Assembly (NCBI RefSeq): GCF_026278245.1
Contig: NZ_CP111079.1
Coordinates: forward strand, 3,412,501 to 3,476,500
Reading direction: 5' to 3'
Length of the DNA: 64,000 bases
Origin: Pontibacter kalidii
GTDB lineage: Bacteria; Bacteroidota; Bacteroidia; Cytophagales; Hymenobacteraceae
A program made the position numbers and the translations under genes. The notes under the pieces were generated by a model. That model searched no databases and was not told the origin of the DNA. It saw nothing but the letters and a program-made list of their open reading frames with translations. Shown here one piece after another: positions 51,661-60,800 of the stretch. The first letter of the stretch is position 1; the number at the start of each line of letters is the position of its first letter.

Positions 51661-52707
51661 TTACGCAAAGGCCAGCATCCGCTCGATCGGTGCCAGGGCG
51701 CGGCGGCTGATCTCCTCCTCCAGCGTTACCTCGAACAGCACCTCTTTTTCTGTGCCGATGGAGCGCAGCGCCTCTAACGTACGCTGAATGGTTATCTGCT
51801 TCATGTGCGGACACTTGATGCAGGGAACGATGAACTCTTTCTCAGGGTACATGCCGCGCAGCGTGGCGCCCAGATCGCACTCCGAGCCAAGTATAAACTG
51901 GCGCGTTTTACTCTCGCCCACAAACCGGATGATGTCGGAGGTGCTGCCTACCACGCCGCCGGCACCGGTCAGCGCATCGGCCACGGTATTGTCGGGCACC
52001 TCCCAATGCACCAGCACCTGCGCCTCGGGGTACATCAGCTTCAGTCCATTAATGCGCTGCGGCGTGAACTGCTCGTGCACCTCGCACTTGCCTTCCCAAA
52101 GTATAAGCTCCTTGCCGGTCTCGGCTTTTATCCTGGTTTGCAGGTTGCGGCCCATGAACAGGTCGGGCAAAAAGATGAGCCTGTCGCCGCCCAGCGAGCG
52201 GGCAATGTCCAGGGCGTTGCGGGAGGTGCAGCAGATGTCGGCCTCGGCCTTGGTCTCGGCGTAGGTGTTGATGTAAGCTACCACCGGCACACCCGGATAC
52301 TGTTCTTTCAGCTTGCGCACATCGGCTCCGGTTATACTTTCAGCCAGCGAGCAGCCGGCATCGAAGCTGGGCAGCAACACCTGCTTCACAGGGTTCAGCA
52401 CCTTGGCGGTCTCGGCCATAAACTTCACGCCGCAGAAGATGATGTGATCCGCCTCCACGCTTTTGGCAGCCACACTCAGGCCCAGCGAGTCGCCCACGAA
52501 GTCGGCGATGCCGCCGTCCGTGTGCGCTACCTGCAGCTCAGCGGGCATGTAAAAGTGCGAAAGTATAACAGCATTTTTCTGGCGCTTCAGTTCGCGGATC
52601 TCCTCCACGGCAGCCAGCAGTTCGGCCTCCTGCCGTTCAGAAAAGGCACCAGGATTCATGGCGCTGAGTTTCTCCAGGAACGCGCCTCGGGTTTGGGTAG
52701 TTAGCAT
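51661..52707 (-). CDS. nadA: quinolinate synthase A
   Basis: The 348-residue iron-sulfur enzyme makes quinolinate from iminoaspartate and dihydroxyacetone phosphate. Motifs are AVILSHFYMPAELQVAHTDG, FCGVKFMAETAKVL, PSFDAGCSLAESI, EGKCEVHEQF, ILGSECDLGATLRGMYPEK and VPCIKCPHMKQIT; the last gives cluster-ligand cysteines. It is directly followed by nadB. The [4Fe-4S] cluster is oxygen- and NO-sensitive, and the Fe-S repair block lies next to it. Confidence 0.95.
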   Translation of the reverse strand: MLTTQTRGAFLEKLSAMNPGAFSERQEAELLAAVEEIRELKRQKNAVILSHFYMPAELQVAHTDGGIADFVGDSLGLSVAAKSVEADHIIFCGVKFMAETAKVLNPVKQVLLPSFDAGCSLAESITGADVRKLKEQYPGVPVVAYINTYAETKAEADICCTSRNALDIARSLGGDRLIFLPDLFMGRNLQTRIKAETGKELILWEGKCEVHEQFTPQRINGLKLMYPEAQVLVHWEVPDNTVADALTGAGGVVGSTSDIIRFVGESKTRQFILGSECDLGATLRGMYPEKEFIVPCIKCPHMKQITIQRTLEALRSIGTEKEVLFEVTLEEEISRRALAPIERMLAFA

Positions 52708-52815
52708 GACAAAGATTGTTGAGGCTCAGGAAGTATAAAACGCTCCTGAACCGGTGTTATCTATTAGACGAAAAGATGAAGCTTTATAAGCTGCTATGAC
52801 ATGGAAAGGACCGCA

Positions 52816-52847
52816 GAACAGCAGACTCAAACCGAATCCTGCTGTTC
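52816..52847 (-). terminator. possible terminator after the Rrf2 gene
   Basis: GAACAGCAG pairs perfectly with CTGCTGTTC across 14 bases, eight bases past the Rrf2 stop. No T-run follows, so it may be a stability hairpin rather than a terminator. Confidence 0.4.
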
Positions 52848-52854
52848 ATTCAAC

Positions 52855-53322
52855 CTAAGGTTTCTGGCTCTGGTTTTCCACTTCCTGTATGTTGGTGATA
52901 AAGTACTCGCCGGAGTTGATACCATTTACCAGCGTTTGGATGGTTTTGGAGCTGAACACCTGCAGCAGCTGCTCGCGGTAGGCCTTTATGTCGTCGTGCA
53001 GCGGGCAGGGGTGCGTATCGGAACACTCCTTCATGCCCATGCCGCACTTCCTGAAAGCCTCCAGGCCATCAATAGTGCGCACCACTTCCAATATGCTGAT
53101 CTCGCTGGCCGGCCTGTGCAGGAAGAACCCGCCTCCGGGGCCTTTCGTCGAGGCGATAACGCCTTTCCGAACCAGGTCCTGCAGGATCTTGCCCATAAAG
53201 TGCGCCGGCAGCTCCAGCTCCTTGGCAATGTCTTTTATCCCCACTTTAAGCCCCTGTGCATCGTTCAGGGCGATGTACACAATGGCGCGCAGGGCATACT
53301 CTGTTGTCTTTGATAGTAGCAT
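52855..53322 (-). CDS. Rrf2 family iron-sulfur transcription regulator
   Basis: The 155-residue Rrf2 protein has an N-terminal winged helix (MLLSKTTEYALRAIVYIALN, DIAKELELPAHFMGKILQDL) and three conserved cysteines (Cys93, Cys100, Cys106 in RKCGMGMKECSDTHPCPLH) that in NsrR and IscR hold an Fe-S cluster. As the last gene of a nitrosative-stress operon it probably senses NO or cluster damage, like NsrR. Whether it is NsrR or another member cannot be told from sequence alone. Confidence 0.9.
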   Translation of the reverse strand: MLLSKTTEYALRAIVYIALNDAQGLKVGIKDIAKELELPAHFMGKILQDLVRKGVIASTKGPGGGFFLHRPASEISILEVVRTIDGLEAFRKCGMGMKECSDTHPCPLHDDIKAYREQLLQVFSSKTIQTLVNGINSGEYFITNIQEVENQSQKP

Positions 53323-53364
53323 TTCTTAATCTCTCTGTTCGTCTGACGCTAACCTGGCCGCAAG

Positions 53365-53691
53365 TTACGATTTTGCCTCCAGCTGCCGCATGCCTTCCTC
53401 GGTGATCATCTCGGTGCTCCACGGCGGCGACCACACCAGGTTTACTTTTACATCGAGGCTCGGAAAACGCTTTAAAAGGATCTGCTCGGTGGCCGTTAAG
53501 ATGGTGCCGCTCATGGGGCAACCCGGCGTGGTCAGCGTCAGATCTACGGCCAGTACACCCTCCTCCGTCAGGCTCACCTCGTACACCAGTCCCAGGTCCA
53601 CGATGTTGATGCCCACTTCAGGGTCGATGATATATTTCAGGGCTTCGTATACCTCCAGGTCGAAATCCTCAGGCAGCTTTTGTGTTTCCAT
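53365..53691 (-). CDS. MIP18/DUF59 metal-sulfur cluster assembly factor
   Basis: The 108-residue protein has the DUF59 pattern: YEALKYIIDPEVGINIVDLG, VYEVSLTEEG, LTLTTPGCPMSGTILTATEQ and VNLVWSPPWSTEMITEEG. Related SufT/PaaD-type proteins help Fe-S cluster maturation. Its first 23 bases overlap the end of the upstream membrane-protein gene, and Rrf2 follows after 42 bases. Together they form part of the NO/Fe-S operon. Confidence 0.92.
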   Translation of the reverse strand: METQKLPEDFDLEVYEALKYIIDPEVGINIVDLGLVYEVSLTEEGVLAVDLTLTTPGCPMSGTILTATEQILLKRFPSLDVKVNLVWSPPWSTEMITEEGMRQLEAKS

Positions 53692-54979
53692 AGGTAAAAG
53701 GTTTTAAATCGTGAGCTTTATGCAGCAGCAGATGGAACACGTTGGCCGTGTACAGCAGGGAGGTAATGGTAAAACCGATGGCCCCGGCAAGTATCACCTG
53801 CTCGTTGCCGAGCAGCACACCCGCCACTAAAAGTATAAACCCGAGCAGGTAGCTGATGTTTTGCCAACGCAGCAGGGCATGGCTGTAAATATCTTTGGGG
53901 AGCGGCGTTTTAAAGCGGCCCACATAATCCTCGTACGCGTGCATCCATACAATGAAGGGCAGTGTTTTAAAGGTTTGCCCCAGTATGAGCGCGGAGATGA
54001 ACCCCAGGAAGACCGAGATACCATAGACCAGGTAGACGGATGATAGCAGCGCCTGCGGAAGCGCCAGCCTCGAGCTCACCACCTGCACCAGTATAAGCGG
54101 CAGCAAAAGCAGGGCCAGTGCCACAAAGGTCTGCTTCATGCCCAGGTCAATGTCCTGGCGCTGGCGGGTTTTGGCGGCCTCTCGCAAGTATAAAAGGAAG
54201 AGCGCCACGCCAGCCACCACCAACGCCGCATATACCGGCAGCAGCAATGTATGAAAGAGCAGGTGATCGATGATAAAGAGGACCAGCCCCGCGTTAATGA
54301 GGTTGTAGGACCAGTTAAGTTTTTTAGTGTCCTCGTGGTGCGCCAGCAGAAACATCGGGATCAGTTTGGCCCCCACCCCGATGATGAGCAGCAGAAACCA
54401 GCCGGCCATACCGATGTGGGCGTGCAGCTGGAGGTAGTGCGTGTGCTCCACCGGCAGGAAGGGCGTCGTGAAGTTCACCGCCATCAGCAGCCCCACCAGC
54501 CCGGTTACCAGCAGCCAGATAGCCGAGGTAACGATAAAGTCGGACTCCACGGTCCATTTGGGGGCCTTGCGGGCGGTTTGCGCCACGTTGATGTTAAAAA
54601 GTATAAAGGCGATGACCAGGCTGCAGGCCGCCACGTGCAGCACCCAGCCCAGCTCAAAGTTCCAGAAGGCCCAGGCCAGGAGGATGGACCCCACGCCCAG
54701 GAAGGCGAAGGCGGCTACGGCCAGTTTCTCAGAGTACAGCCTACACTCCAGCACCACCGGCAGCAGTTGGTACAGCGCCCCGAAGATGAGCATGGTCGCC
54801 CAGCCCAGCGCCGCCACATGTGTCAGCGTGAGCAGTTTGGGATGGAAATAATGGCCGCCAAAGGCATCGGTGGAGAAAAGCAGCAGCACGCTCAGGGCCA
54901 CAAATGCCAGGGCGGCAAACGCGTAGTGCGGCAGCACAACCCATTTTCCTGGCGAGTTAGATGTAGTGGCAGCGCTCAT
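53669..54979 (-). CDS. polytopic heme-copper-oxidase-subunit-I-like/NnrS-like membrane protein
   Basis: The 436-residue protein has about 12 membrane segments. His-containing helices such as HPKLLTLTHVAALGWATMLI and LQLHAHIGMAGWFLLLIIGV, then MFLLAHHED, recall the heme-binding helices of heme-copper oxidase subunit I and NnrS-type proteins. It has no cytochrome c motif. Between a DUF2249 gene and a DUF59 gene in a nitrosative-stress operon it probably handles NO or heme/copper; the exact reaction is not known. Its last bases overlap the next gene. Confidence 0.75.
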   Translation of the reverse strand: MSAATTSNSPGKWVVLPHYAFAALAFVALSVLLLFSTDAFGGHYFHPKLLTLTHVAALGWATMLIFGALYQLLPVVLECRLYSEKLAVAAFAFLGVGSILLAWAFWNFELGWVLHVAACSLVIAFILFNINVAQTARKAPKWTVESDFIVTSAIWLLVTGLVGLLMAVNFTTPFLPVEHTHYLQLHAHIGMAGWFLLLIIGVGAKLIPMFLLAHHEDTKKLNWSYNLINAGLVLFIIDHLLFHTLLLPVYAALVVAGVALFLLYLREAAKTRQRQDIDLGMKQTFVALALLLLPLILVQVVSSRLALPQALLSSVYLVYGISVFLGFISALILGQTFKTLPFIVWMHAYEDYVGRFKTPLPKDIYSHALLRWQNISYLLGFILLVAGVLLGNEQVILAGAIGFTITSLLYTANVFHLLLHKAHDLKPFTYGNTKAA

Positions 54980-55053
54980 GGCTTACATTCTATTAAAATT
55001 GACAAAAGAACTATCGACAAAGGGACAAAAGACTTCCTGAAGCCGTGCAAATC

Positions 55054-55896
55054 CTAAGCATCTCTTTCCAGCGCTCTGGAAATAAGCAAGTATACTTCGT
55101 TCGGTCCGACTTCGTTTATGGCCACCTTACAACCACGCTCCTGCAGCTGCGGCAATAGGAACTGCGGCACCCGCTTGTGCACCACATACAGCGCCTCGTC
55201 GGCCGGCAGATTTTCCAGCTCGCCCAAAATGGTGATCATGGGCTGCGGCATTTCGAGGTGGCGCACATCCACGCGTTTCACCTTGCCGGCAAACCCGGCC
55301 AGGGCCTCCTCAAAGTTGTTTCCGGCAGGCTTTATACTTTCCCCTGCCGTAGCCTCAGCTGCGTTCCCGAGCCAGAAATAAGTATAAATCAAGTCTGCCG
55401 ACTTTGTATCGGTAAAGTAGTCGTAGCCTTTCTTTTGAAGGATAGCGATGAGCGGTGTGGGCTCAAACGTGTTGATGATCTGCAGCGCGTTGTTTTCGTC
55501 TATTCCATCCACGGCGTCCATTATCTTCCGAAACGGGTCGCTGCCGGAGGCGATATCCGCGCGCACGTCCAGCTGCAGCAGGCGCTCTTCGGGCAGCTGA
55601 GCCAGGAAAGCCGGCATTTCGGTAGTAGCGGGTATGGGGGGTGTCACTTTCATGCCTTTGTTTGTTGTCTCCTCGCTTACGGCAAAGCCCAGCGGCCTCA
55701 GTTTGTCATAAAAACGCTCCACGTCGCAGCCTCCGATGCGGGCGGCATCCGCAATGGTTACCCTGGAGGCCAGCACCTTGCGCAGCAGCGGATTGCGCAG
55801 CTTCTCGAAATGCCGGTTTATACTGGCAATGGCTTCAATGGCAGCCGGGTTCTCTTTTATCAGGGCTGATATCTTGGTGTTGGCTGCTATCTGCAT
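55054..55896 (-). CDS. DUF1858/DUF2249 protein
   Basis: The 280-residue protein has an N-terminal DUF1858-like helix region (ISALIKENPAAIEAIASINR, VTIADAARIGGCDVERFYDK). Two DUF2249 domains follow at about residues 105-175 (LQLDVRADIASGSDPFRKIM, IINTFEPTPLIAILQKKGYD) and 205-277 (VDVRHLEMPQPMITILGELE, YVVHKRVPQFLLPQLQERGC). DUF2249 is SirA/TusA-like and common in NO-related clusters. It lies two bases behind the hemerythrin gene. Confidence 0.88.
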   Translation of the reverse strand: MQIAANTKISALIKENPAAIEAIASINRHFEKLRNPLLRKVLASRVTIADAARIGGCDVERFYDKLRPLGFAVSEETTNKGMKVTPPIPATTEMPAFLAQLPEERLLQLDVRADIASGSDPFRKIMDAVDGIDENNALQIINTFEPTPLIAILQKKGYDYFTDTKSADLIYTYFWLGNAAEATAGESIKPAGNNFEEALAGFAGKVKRVDVRHLEMPQPMITILGELENLPADEALYVVHKRVPQFLLPQLQERGCKVAINEVGPNEVYLLISRALERDA

Positions 55897-55898
55897 GG

Positions 55899-56402
55899 CT
55901 ATTCTTTCCCGGCTTTATTTATCCAGAATTCCGGTGTAAACGTGTCCACGCGCGGGTCGTGCTTGTGGCTCAGCAGCTGCCCGGCCAGCTCCAGGTCATC
56001 CGAATGCGCCACGGCCTGCAGGTAGGGGAACAGGTCGCGTTCTTCCCAGCGGATGTGATCTACCAGGTCCTGCTCCAGCACTTTAAACAGGTCCCTGTTC
56101 ATGCGGCTACCCTGCTCTATCAACTCCACGAGTGCCTGAATCAGGCGGTGCTCCTCCTGCAGTCTTGCCCGTTGCGTATCGTCGTGGGGCAGCAGCCTCT
56201 CCAGCAGCCACTCTTCCTCCTGGCAGTGCTCCCTGAGGATGTTGTTCCAGAAGTAAAGCACGTAAGTGCGCATCACCTCCAGGTCCGTCCCGTTCTTCAG
56301 CCCCTGGCGCAGCTTCCAACAAAACAGCAGCCCAAAGTGGTGCTCCCGTGACAGCGGAACCAGGCTTTTGTCCCTTTTCTGGGGTGCCATCGTCTTTTTC
56401 AT
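55899..56402 (-). CDS. hemerythrin HHE domain protein
   Basis: The 167-residue helical protein has the hemerythrin iron ligands: LSREHHFGLLFCWKLRQG, ILREHCQEEEWLLERLL, EEHRLIQALVELIEQG and DHIRWEERDLFPYLQAV. Such proteins bind a di-iron centre and may carry oxygen or NO or aid Fe-S repair. It lies between ric and the DUF2249 gene, all on the same strand. Confidence 0.88.
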   Translation of the reverse strand: MKKTMAPQKRDKSLVPLSREHHFGLLFCWKLRQGLKNGTDLEVMRTYVLYFWNNILREHCQEEEWLLERLLPHDDTQRARLQEEHRLIQALVELIEQGSRMNRDLFKVLEQDLVDHIRWEERDLFPYLQAVAHSDDLELAGQLLSHKHDPRVDTFTPEFWINKAGKE

Positions 56403-56441
56403 GATCGTGGTATTATTAGTTATTGCAGGACCCCTCCCCGG

Positions 56442-56503
56442 CCCTCCCCTAAAAACAGGGGAGGGTGTTTAGGAAAGTGCCCCCTCCTGTTTTTAGGAGG
56501 GGG
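56442..56503. repeat. two CTCCCCT-AGGGGAG-type hairpins
   Basis: Hairpins CCCTCCCCT...AGGGGAGGG (56442-56465, loop AAAAAC) and CCCCCTCCT...AGGAGGGGG (56480-56503, loop GTTTTT) belong to the same family as those at 5318, 23299 and 39167. The stem bases differ between copies in matched pairs. They separate ric from the hemerythrin gene and could act as processing or terminator signals. Confidence 0.8.
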
Positions 56504-56525
56504 TTGGGGGAGGTGAAACCTCTAA

Positions 56526-57485
56526 TTATTTCAACACTTCCTTCTCCATCTCAATCGCCTTCGGAAACAGGATATTGTTCTCCAGGTGGATGTGGCGGAA
56601 GAGGTCATCCTCGAATTCCTTCAGCTTCTTGAAAGCAACCGTGTAGGTAGCGCAGGCATCGGCAGGCAAGGTATAGCCATTGGTCAGCTCACGGATCTTT
56701 TCCAGCTCAGAGCCGGCGTTCTCGTGCTCCATTTCCATCATATTGATCGGGTTCTGAACAGAACCGAAAGCCGCCGTATCCAGCTTCACGCCATTCTTCT
56801 TGGCTTCTTCCAGCTGCTTGATGTATGGGAACAGCACACGCTCCTCCTTCGGCAGGTGGGCCTCCAGCTCGTTGGCCACGTTGGTGAAGTGTTTTACCAC
56901 CTCCAGCAGCTCCGGGTGGCGGCTGCCGTGCACGCGGGCAATCTTGGTGGTGTACTCATAGAGGGCGGGGATGGACTCCCGCACGTAGGTATGGTGCATG
57001 TTCACGATGTAGTCGGCCAGAAAGCCCAGGTCCCACTTATCATACTCTGCTTCGCGCGCCTTCTCGGCCTCATCCATGGCCAGCAGCTCTGCCTCCAGCT
57101 CATCCTGGCTGATGCCCTTCTCGGCGCACACCTGCTTCACGGATTTCTTACCGCCGCAGCAGAAGTCGATGCCATACTTCTTGAACACCTGCGCCTTACG
57201 GAAGTCTTTGGCCACCAGCTCGCCCACGGTCTCTCCTTCCTCCGGCGTCAGCTTGGAGATCCGTACCTCCCATACCTCCGGACCCTGCTCCAGGTACTCC
57301 CACTTAAACACGTTGCCGCGCTCGCCCAGCAGCTGGTAGTACAGCGGCTTCGGGTCGTGGTCGTTGTGAATGATGAAGGCCTCTCCCCCTTTCAGGTTAT
57401 CAAACCACTGAAAAATGGTTGGATGCTTCATGCGTGGCTCCAGTACGGTTACGTCCAGTGTTTCTATTGTTTGTGTCATTGCCAT
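56526..57485 (-). CDS. ric: iron-sulfur cluster repair di-iron protein with N-terminal DUF2249 domain
   Basis: The 319-residue protein has an N-terminal DUF2249 domain (HPTIFQWFDNLKGGEAFIIH, to about residue 80), a ScdA_N domain with the Cys pair of YGIDFCCGGKKSVKQVCAE, and a hemerythrin-like di-iron domain (NMHHTYVRESIPALYEYTTK, ELEAHLPKEERVLFPYIKQL, EMEHENAGSELEKIRELTNG, HIHLENNILFPKAIEME). RIC/YtfE/ScdA repairs Fe-S centres damaged by NO and oxidants. The DUF2249 fusion is a variant that ties it to the downstream DUF2249 gene. An ATG two codons later is an alternative start. Confidence 0.92.
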   Translation of the reverse strand: MAMTQTIETLDVTVLEPRMKHPTIFQWFDNLKGGEAFIIHNDHDPKPLYYQLLGERGNVFKWEYLEQGPEVWEVRISKLTPEEGETVGELVAKDFRKAQVFKKYGIDFCCGGKKSVKQVCAEKGISQDELEAELLAMDEAEKAREAEYDKWDLGFLADYIVNMHHTYVRESIPALYEYTTKIARVHGSRHPELLEVVKHFTNVANELEAHLPKEERVLFPYIKQLEEAKKNGVKLDTAAFGSVQNPINMMEMEHENAGSELEKIRELTNGYTLPADACATYTVAFKKLKEFEDDLFRHIHLENNILFPKAIEMEKEVLK

Positions 57486-57846
57486 TGTGGTAAATTTTTT
57501 TGGGTTTCTCTTGGGTTTCTAATCAATCACCGCTGTAAAGGTAGAAGACGGTTTTCAGAAATAAAAGAGTTAAAGGTATTTTATTATTTTATTTTCGTAT
57601 TACCTTTACCCCGGGTTCAAAAAACGCTCGTCTTTTAAGCGGCTACCTCAAATTAACCCTTGCAAGCATGGCTTACAGCTATTTTGAAAGCATGTACAAG
57701 TATACCCTTATGGGCAGCCGATGAAAATGACCGAAGTCATATTCACCGGTGACCTTGCTCATCCTTTCGCCTTGCAGTAACCTTTAGCTTAGCATTCTTA
57801 TCCCTATATAGATATATCCTTTTACCCTTAAACAGCAGATATTCAA
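57486..57846. promoter_or_regulatory. divergent control region between ric and nrdJ
   Basis: This 361-base gap has no gene I can support. It holds TAAAGGTA twice (about 57535 and 57572) and the inverse TACCTTTA once (about 57602), the first two reading as near-miss -7 elements (TACCTTTA) toward ric. An AT-rich stretch (57578-57600) lies between. Further on are TGACCGAAGTCA (57730-57741) and the palindrome CACCGGTG (57746-57753). They are candidates for an Rrf2/NsrR or CRP/FNR-like operator. I see no cobalamin riboswitch B12 box. Confidence 0.35.
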
Positions 57847-60800
57847 ATGAAAAAACCAGCCACAGGCACCGGCCTCCCTTTCTCCCGCCACTTCACCAAG
57901 CAAGGCCAAAGCGCCTACGAGCAGTTCGACTACGAGCTCCGCTCCTCCACTATCCGTAACCCATCCGGCGATGTGGTGGCCGAGCTGCAGGGCGTGGAAG
58001 TACCGGCGCAATGGTCGCAGATAGCCACCGACATCCTGGCCCAGAAATACCTGCGCCGCGCCGGCGTGCCGCAACCCGATGGCAGCACCGGCTCCGAGAA
58101 GTCGGTGAAGCAGGTGGTGCACCGCCTGGTAAACTGCTGGCAGCAGTGGGGCCTGAAGTATGGCTACTTTAGAAAGCAGGACGATGCACAGGTGTTCTAT
58201 GATGAGCTGGTATACATGCTGCTGGGCCAGTACACCGCGCCCAACTCGCCGCAGTGGTTTAACACGGGCCTCTATGCCTCTTATGGGATAGCAGGAAAAG
58301 CGCAGGGCCACTTTTACGTGGACCCAGCCACCGGCGAGCTGCGCGAGTCGGACTCGGCGTTTGAGCACCCGCAGCCGCATGCCTGCTTTATACTTTCGGT
58401 GGAGGACGACCTGGCCCAGAAAGGCGGCATTATGGACCTGCTGGTGCAGGAGGCGCGCATTTTCAAGTATGGCTCGGGCGTGGGCACGAACTTCTCCAGC
58501 ATCCGGGGTAAAAATGAGCCGCTATCCGGTGGCGGCAGCTCCTCAGGCCTGATGTCATTCCTGAAGGTGAGCGACCGCGCGGCCGGGGCCATCAAGTCGG
58601 GCGGTACCACACGCCGGGCAGCCAAAATGGTAAGCCTGGACCTGGACCACCCGGAGATAGAGGAGTTCATCAACTGGAAAAAGGACGAGGAGAAAAAGGT
58701 GGCAGCGCTGATTGCCGGCGGCTACGCCTCCGATTACGAGGGCGAGGCGTACCAGACCGTGTCGGGCCAGAATTCCAACAACTCGGTACGCGTGCCCAAC
58801 TCCTTTTTCGCTGCGTTGGATAAAAACGCAGACTGGCACCTGACCGCCCGCACCGACGGAAGCGTCCTCAAATCCATACCTGCACGCCAGCTGTGGCGGC
58901 AAGTGGCCGAGGCTGCCTGGGCCTGCGCCGACCCGGGCGTGCAGTTTGACACCACCATCAACGAGTGGCACACCTCCCCGGCCGAGGGAAAGATCCAGGG
59001 CTCCAACCCCTGCTCGGAGTACATGTTCCTCGACAATACCGCCTGCAACCTGGCCTCGCTGAACCTGATGCGCTTTTTTGATACCGAAAAGCAGGAGTTT
59101 GACGTGGCCGCCTTTGCCCACGCCTGTCGCCTCTGGACGGTGGTGCTGGAGATTTCGGTGCTGATGGCGCAGTTCCCCTCCGAGGTTGTGGCGCAGCGCT
59201 CCTACGACTACCGCACCATCGGGCTGGGTTATGCCAACCTGGGCGCTTTGCTGATGGTACAGGGCCTGCCTTACGACAGCGACGCCGCCCGTGCCATGGC
59301 CGCCGGCATCACTTCTCTGATGACGGGCGTTGCCTATAAGACTTCCGCCGAGATGGCCGCCGTACTGGGTGCCTTTGCCAAGTATGAGCAGAACAAGGAA
59401 AGTATGCTGCGCGTGATCCGCAACCACCGCCACGCCAGCTATAATGAAGCCGGCAAGTATGAAAACCTAAGTATAAAACCTGTTGGGCTGAACCAGCAGC
59501 TTTGCCCGCCACACCTGCTACAGGCTGCGCAGCACGCCTGGGACGAGGCCCTGGCGCAGGGCGAGAAGTACGGCTACCGCAACGCGCAGGCCACCGTGAT
59601 CGCGCCTACCGGCACCATTGGCCTGCTGATGGACTGCGACACCACCGGCGTGGAGCCCGACTACGCGCTGGTAAAGTATAAAAAGCTGTCCGGGGGCGGT
59701 TATTTCAAGATCATCAACCAATCCATACCAGTGGCGCTGCAGAAGCTGGGCTATACGTTGGAGCAGCGCGAAGCGATCGTGAATTACGCCAAAGGCCACG
59801 GCACCTTTGCCGGTGCCCCGCACATCAACCCGGAGACCTTGCTGAAAAAAGGCTTCCTGCCGGAGGAGGTCGCGCAATTGGAGGCGGCCCTGCCGAAAGC
59901 CTACGATGTGGCCTCGCTGTTCAGTGTGTACACCTTGGGGGCGGATTGTCTGGAAAGGTTGGGCTATACGTCGGCAAAGTATAACCATCCGCAGTTTAAC
60001 CTGCTGCAGGCGCTTGGCTTCACGGCCCGGCAGATAGACGAAGCCAACAGCTACGTGTGCGGCACCATGACCGTGGAGGGCGCCCCTTTCCTGAAGCCGG
60101 AGCATTACCCGGTGTTCGACTGCGCCAACCGCTGCGGCAACAAGGGCACGCGCTTTATCAAGGCCGAGGGCCATATTTACATGATGGCGGCCGTGCAGTC
60201 CTTTATCTCCGGGGCTATCTCCAAAACCATCAACCTGCCAAACGAGGTGAGCGTGGAGGACGTGGCCCGCTGCTACGAGCTGTCGTGGGAGCTGGGGCTG
60301 AAGGCCTGCTCTCTTTACCGCGACGGCAGCAAGCTCTCGCAGCCGCTTACCTCCAAAAGCAGCCAAACGGAGGAGAAGGGTGAGCCTGAGGAGACGAGCG
60401 CCCCTGTATCCGCCGACGAGAAGTATAACGCCGAGCAGGTGCTGCAGGCAGCCCAATCCATCCTGGCCGATTCTGCCAACGAAGTTTTCCGGCAAGAGCT
60501 GGCGCGCATGGTGGAGCGCCGCAAAATGCCTGACAAGCGCACCGGTTTCACGCAAAAAGCCAAGATTGACGGCCATACCGTGTACGTGCGAACCGGAGAG
60601 TACCCCGATGGCTCGCTGGGGGAGCTGTTTATCGACATGTATAAGGAGGGCGCCTCGTTCCGATCCATCCTCAACTGCTTTGCCATCTCGGTGTCGCTGG
60701 GGTTGCAGTATGGCGTGCCGCTGGAGGAGTTCGTGAACCGCTTTACCTTTACCCGCTTCGAGCCGGCCGGCCGCGTAGAGCACCCCAACATCAAATCGGC

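Noticed and set aside
50126..51814. Longer N-terminus for nadB starting at 51814
   Set aside because: The extra residues overlap nadA in another frame and look non-coding; the ATG at 51658 gives the normal MLYFDYIVLGSG start.
57486..57846. Cobalamin riboswitch before the B12-dependent reductase
   Set aside because: I found no B12 box (GCCACTG-like) and no matching long structure.
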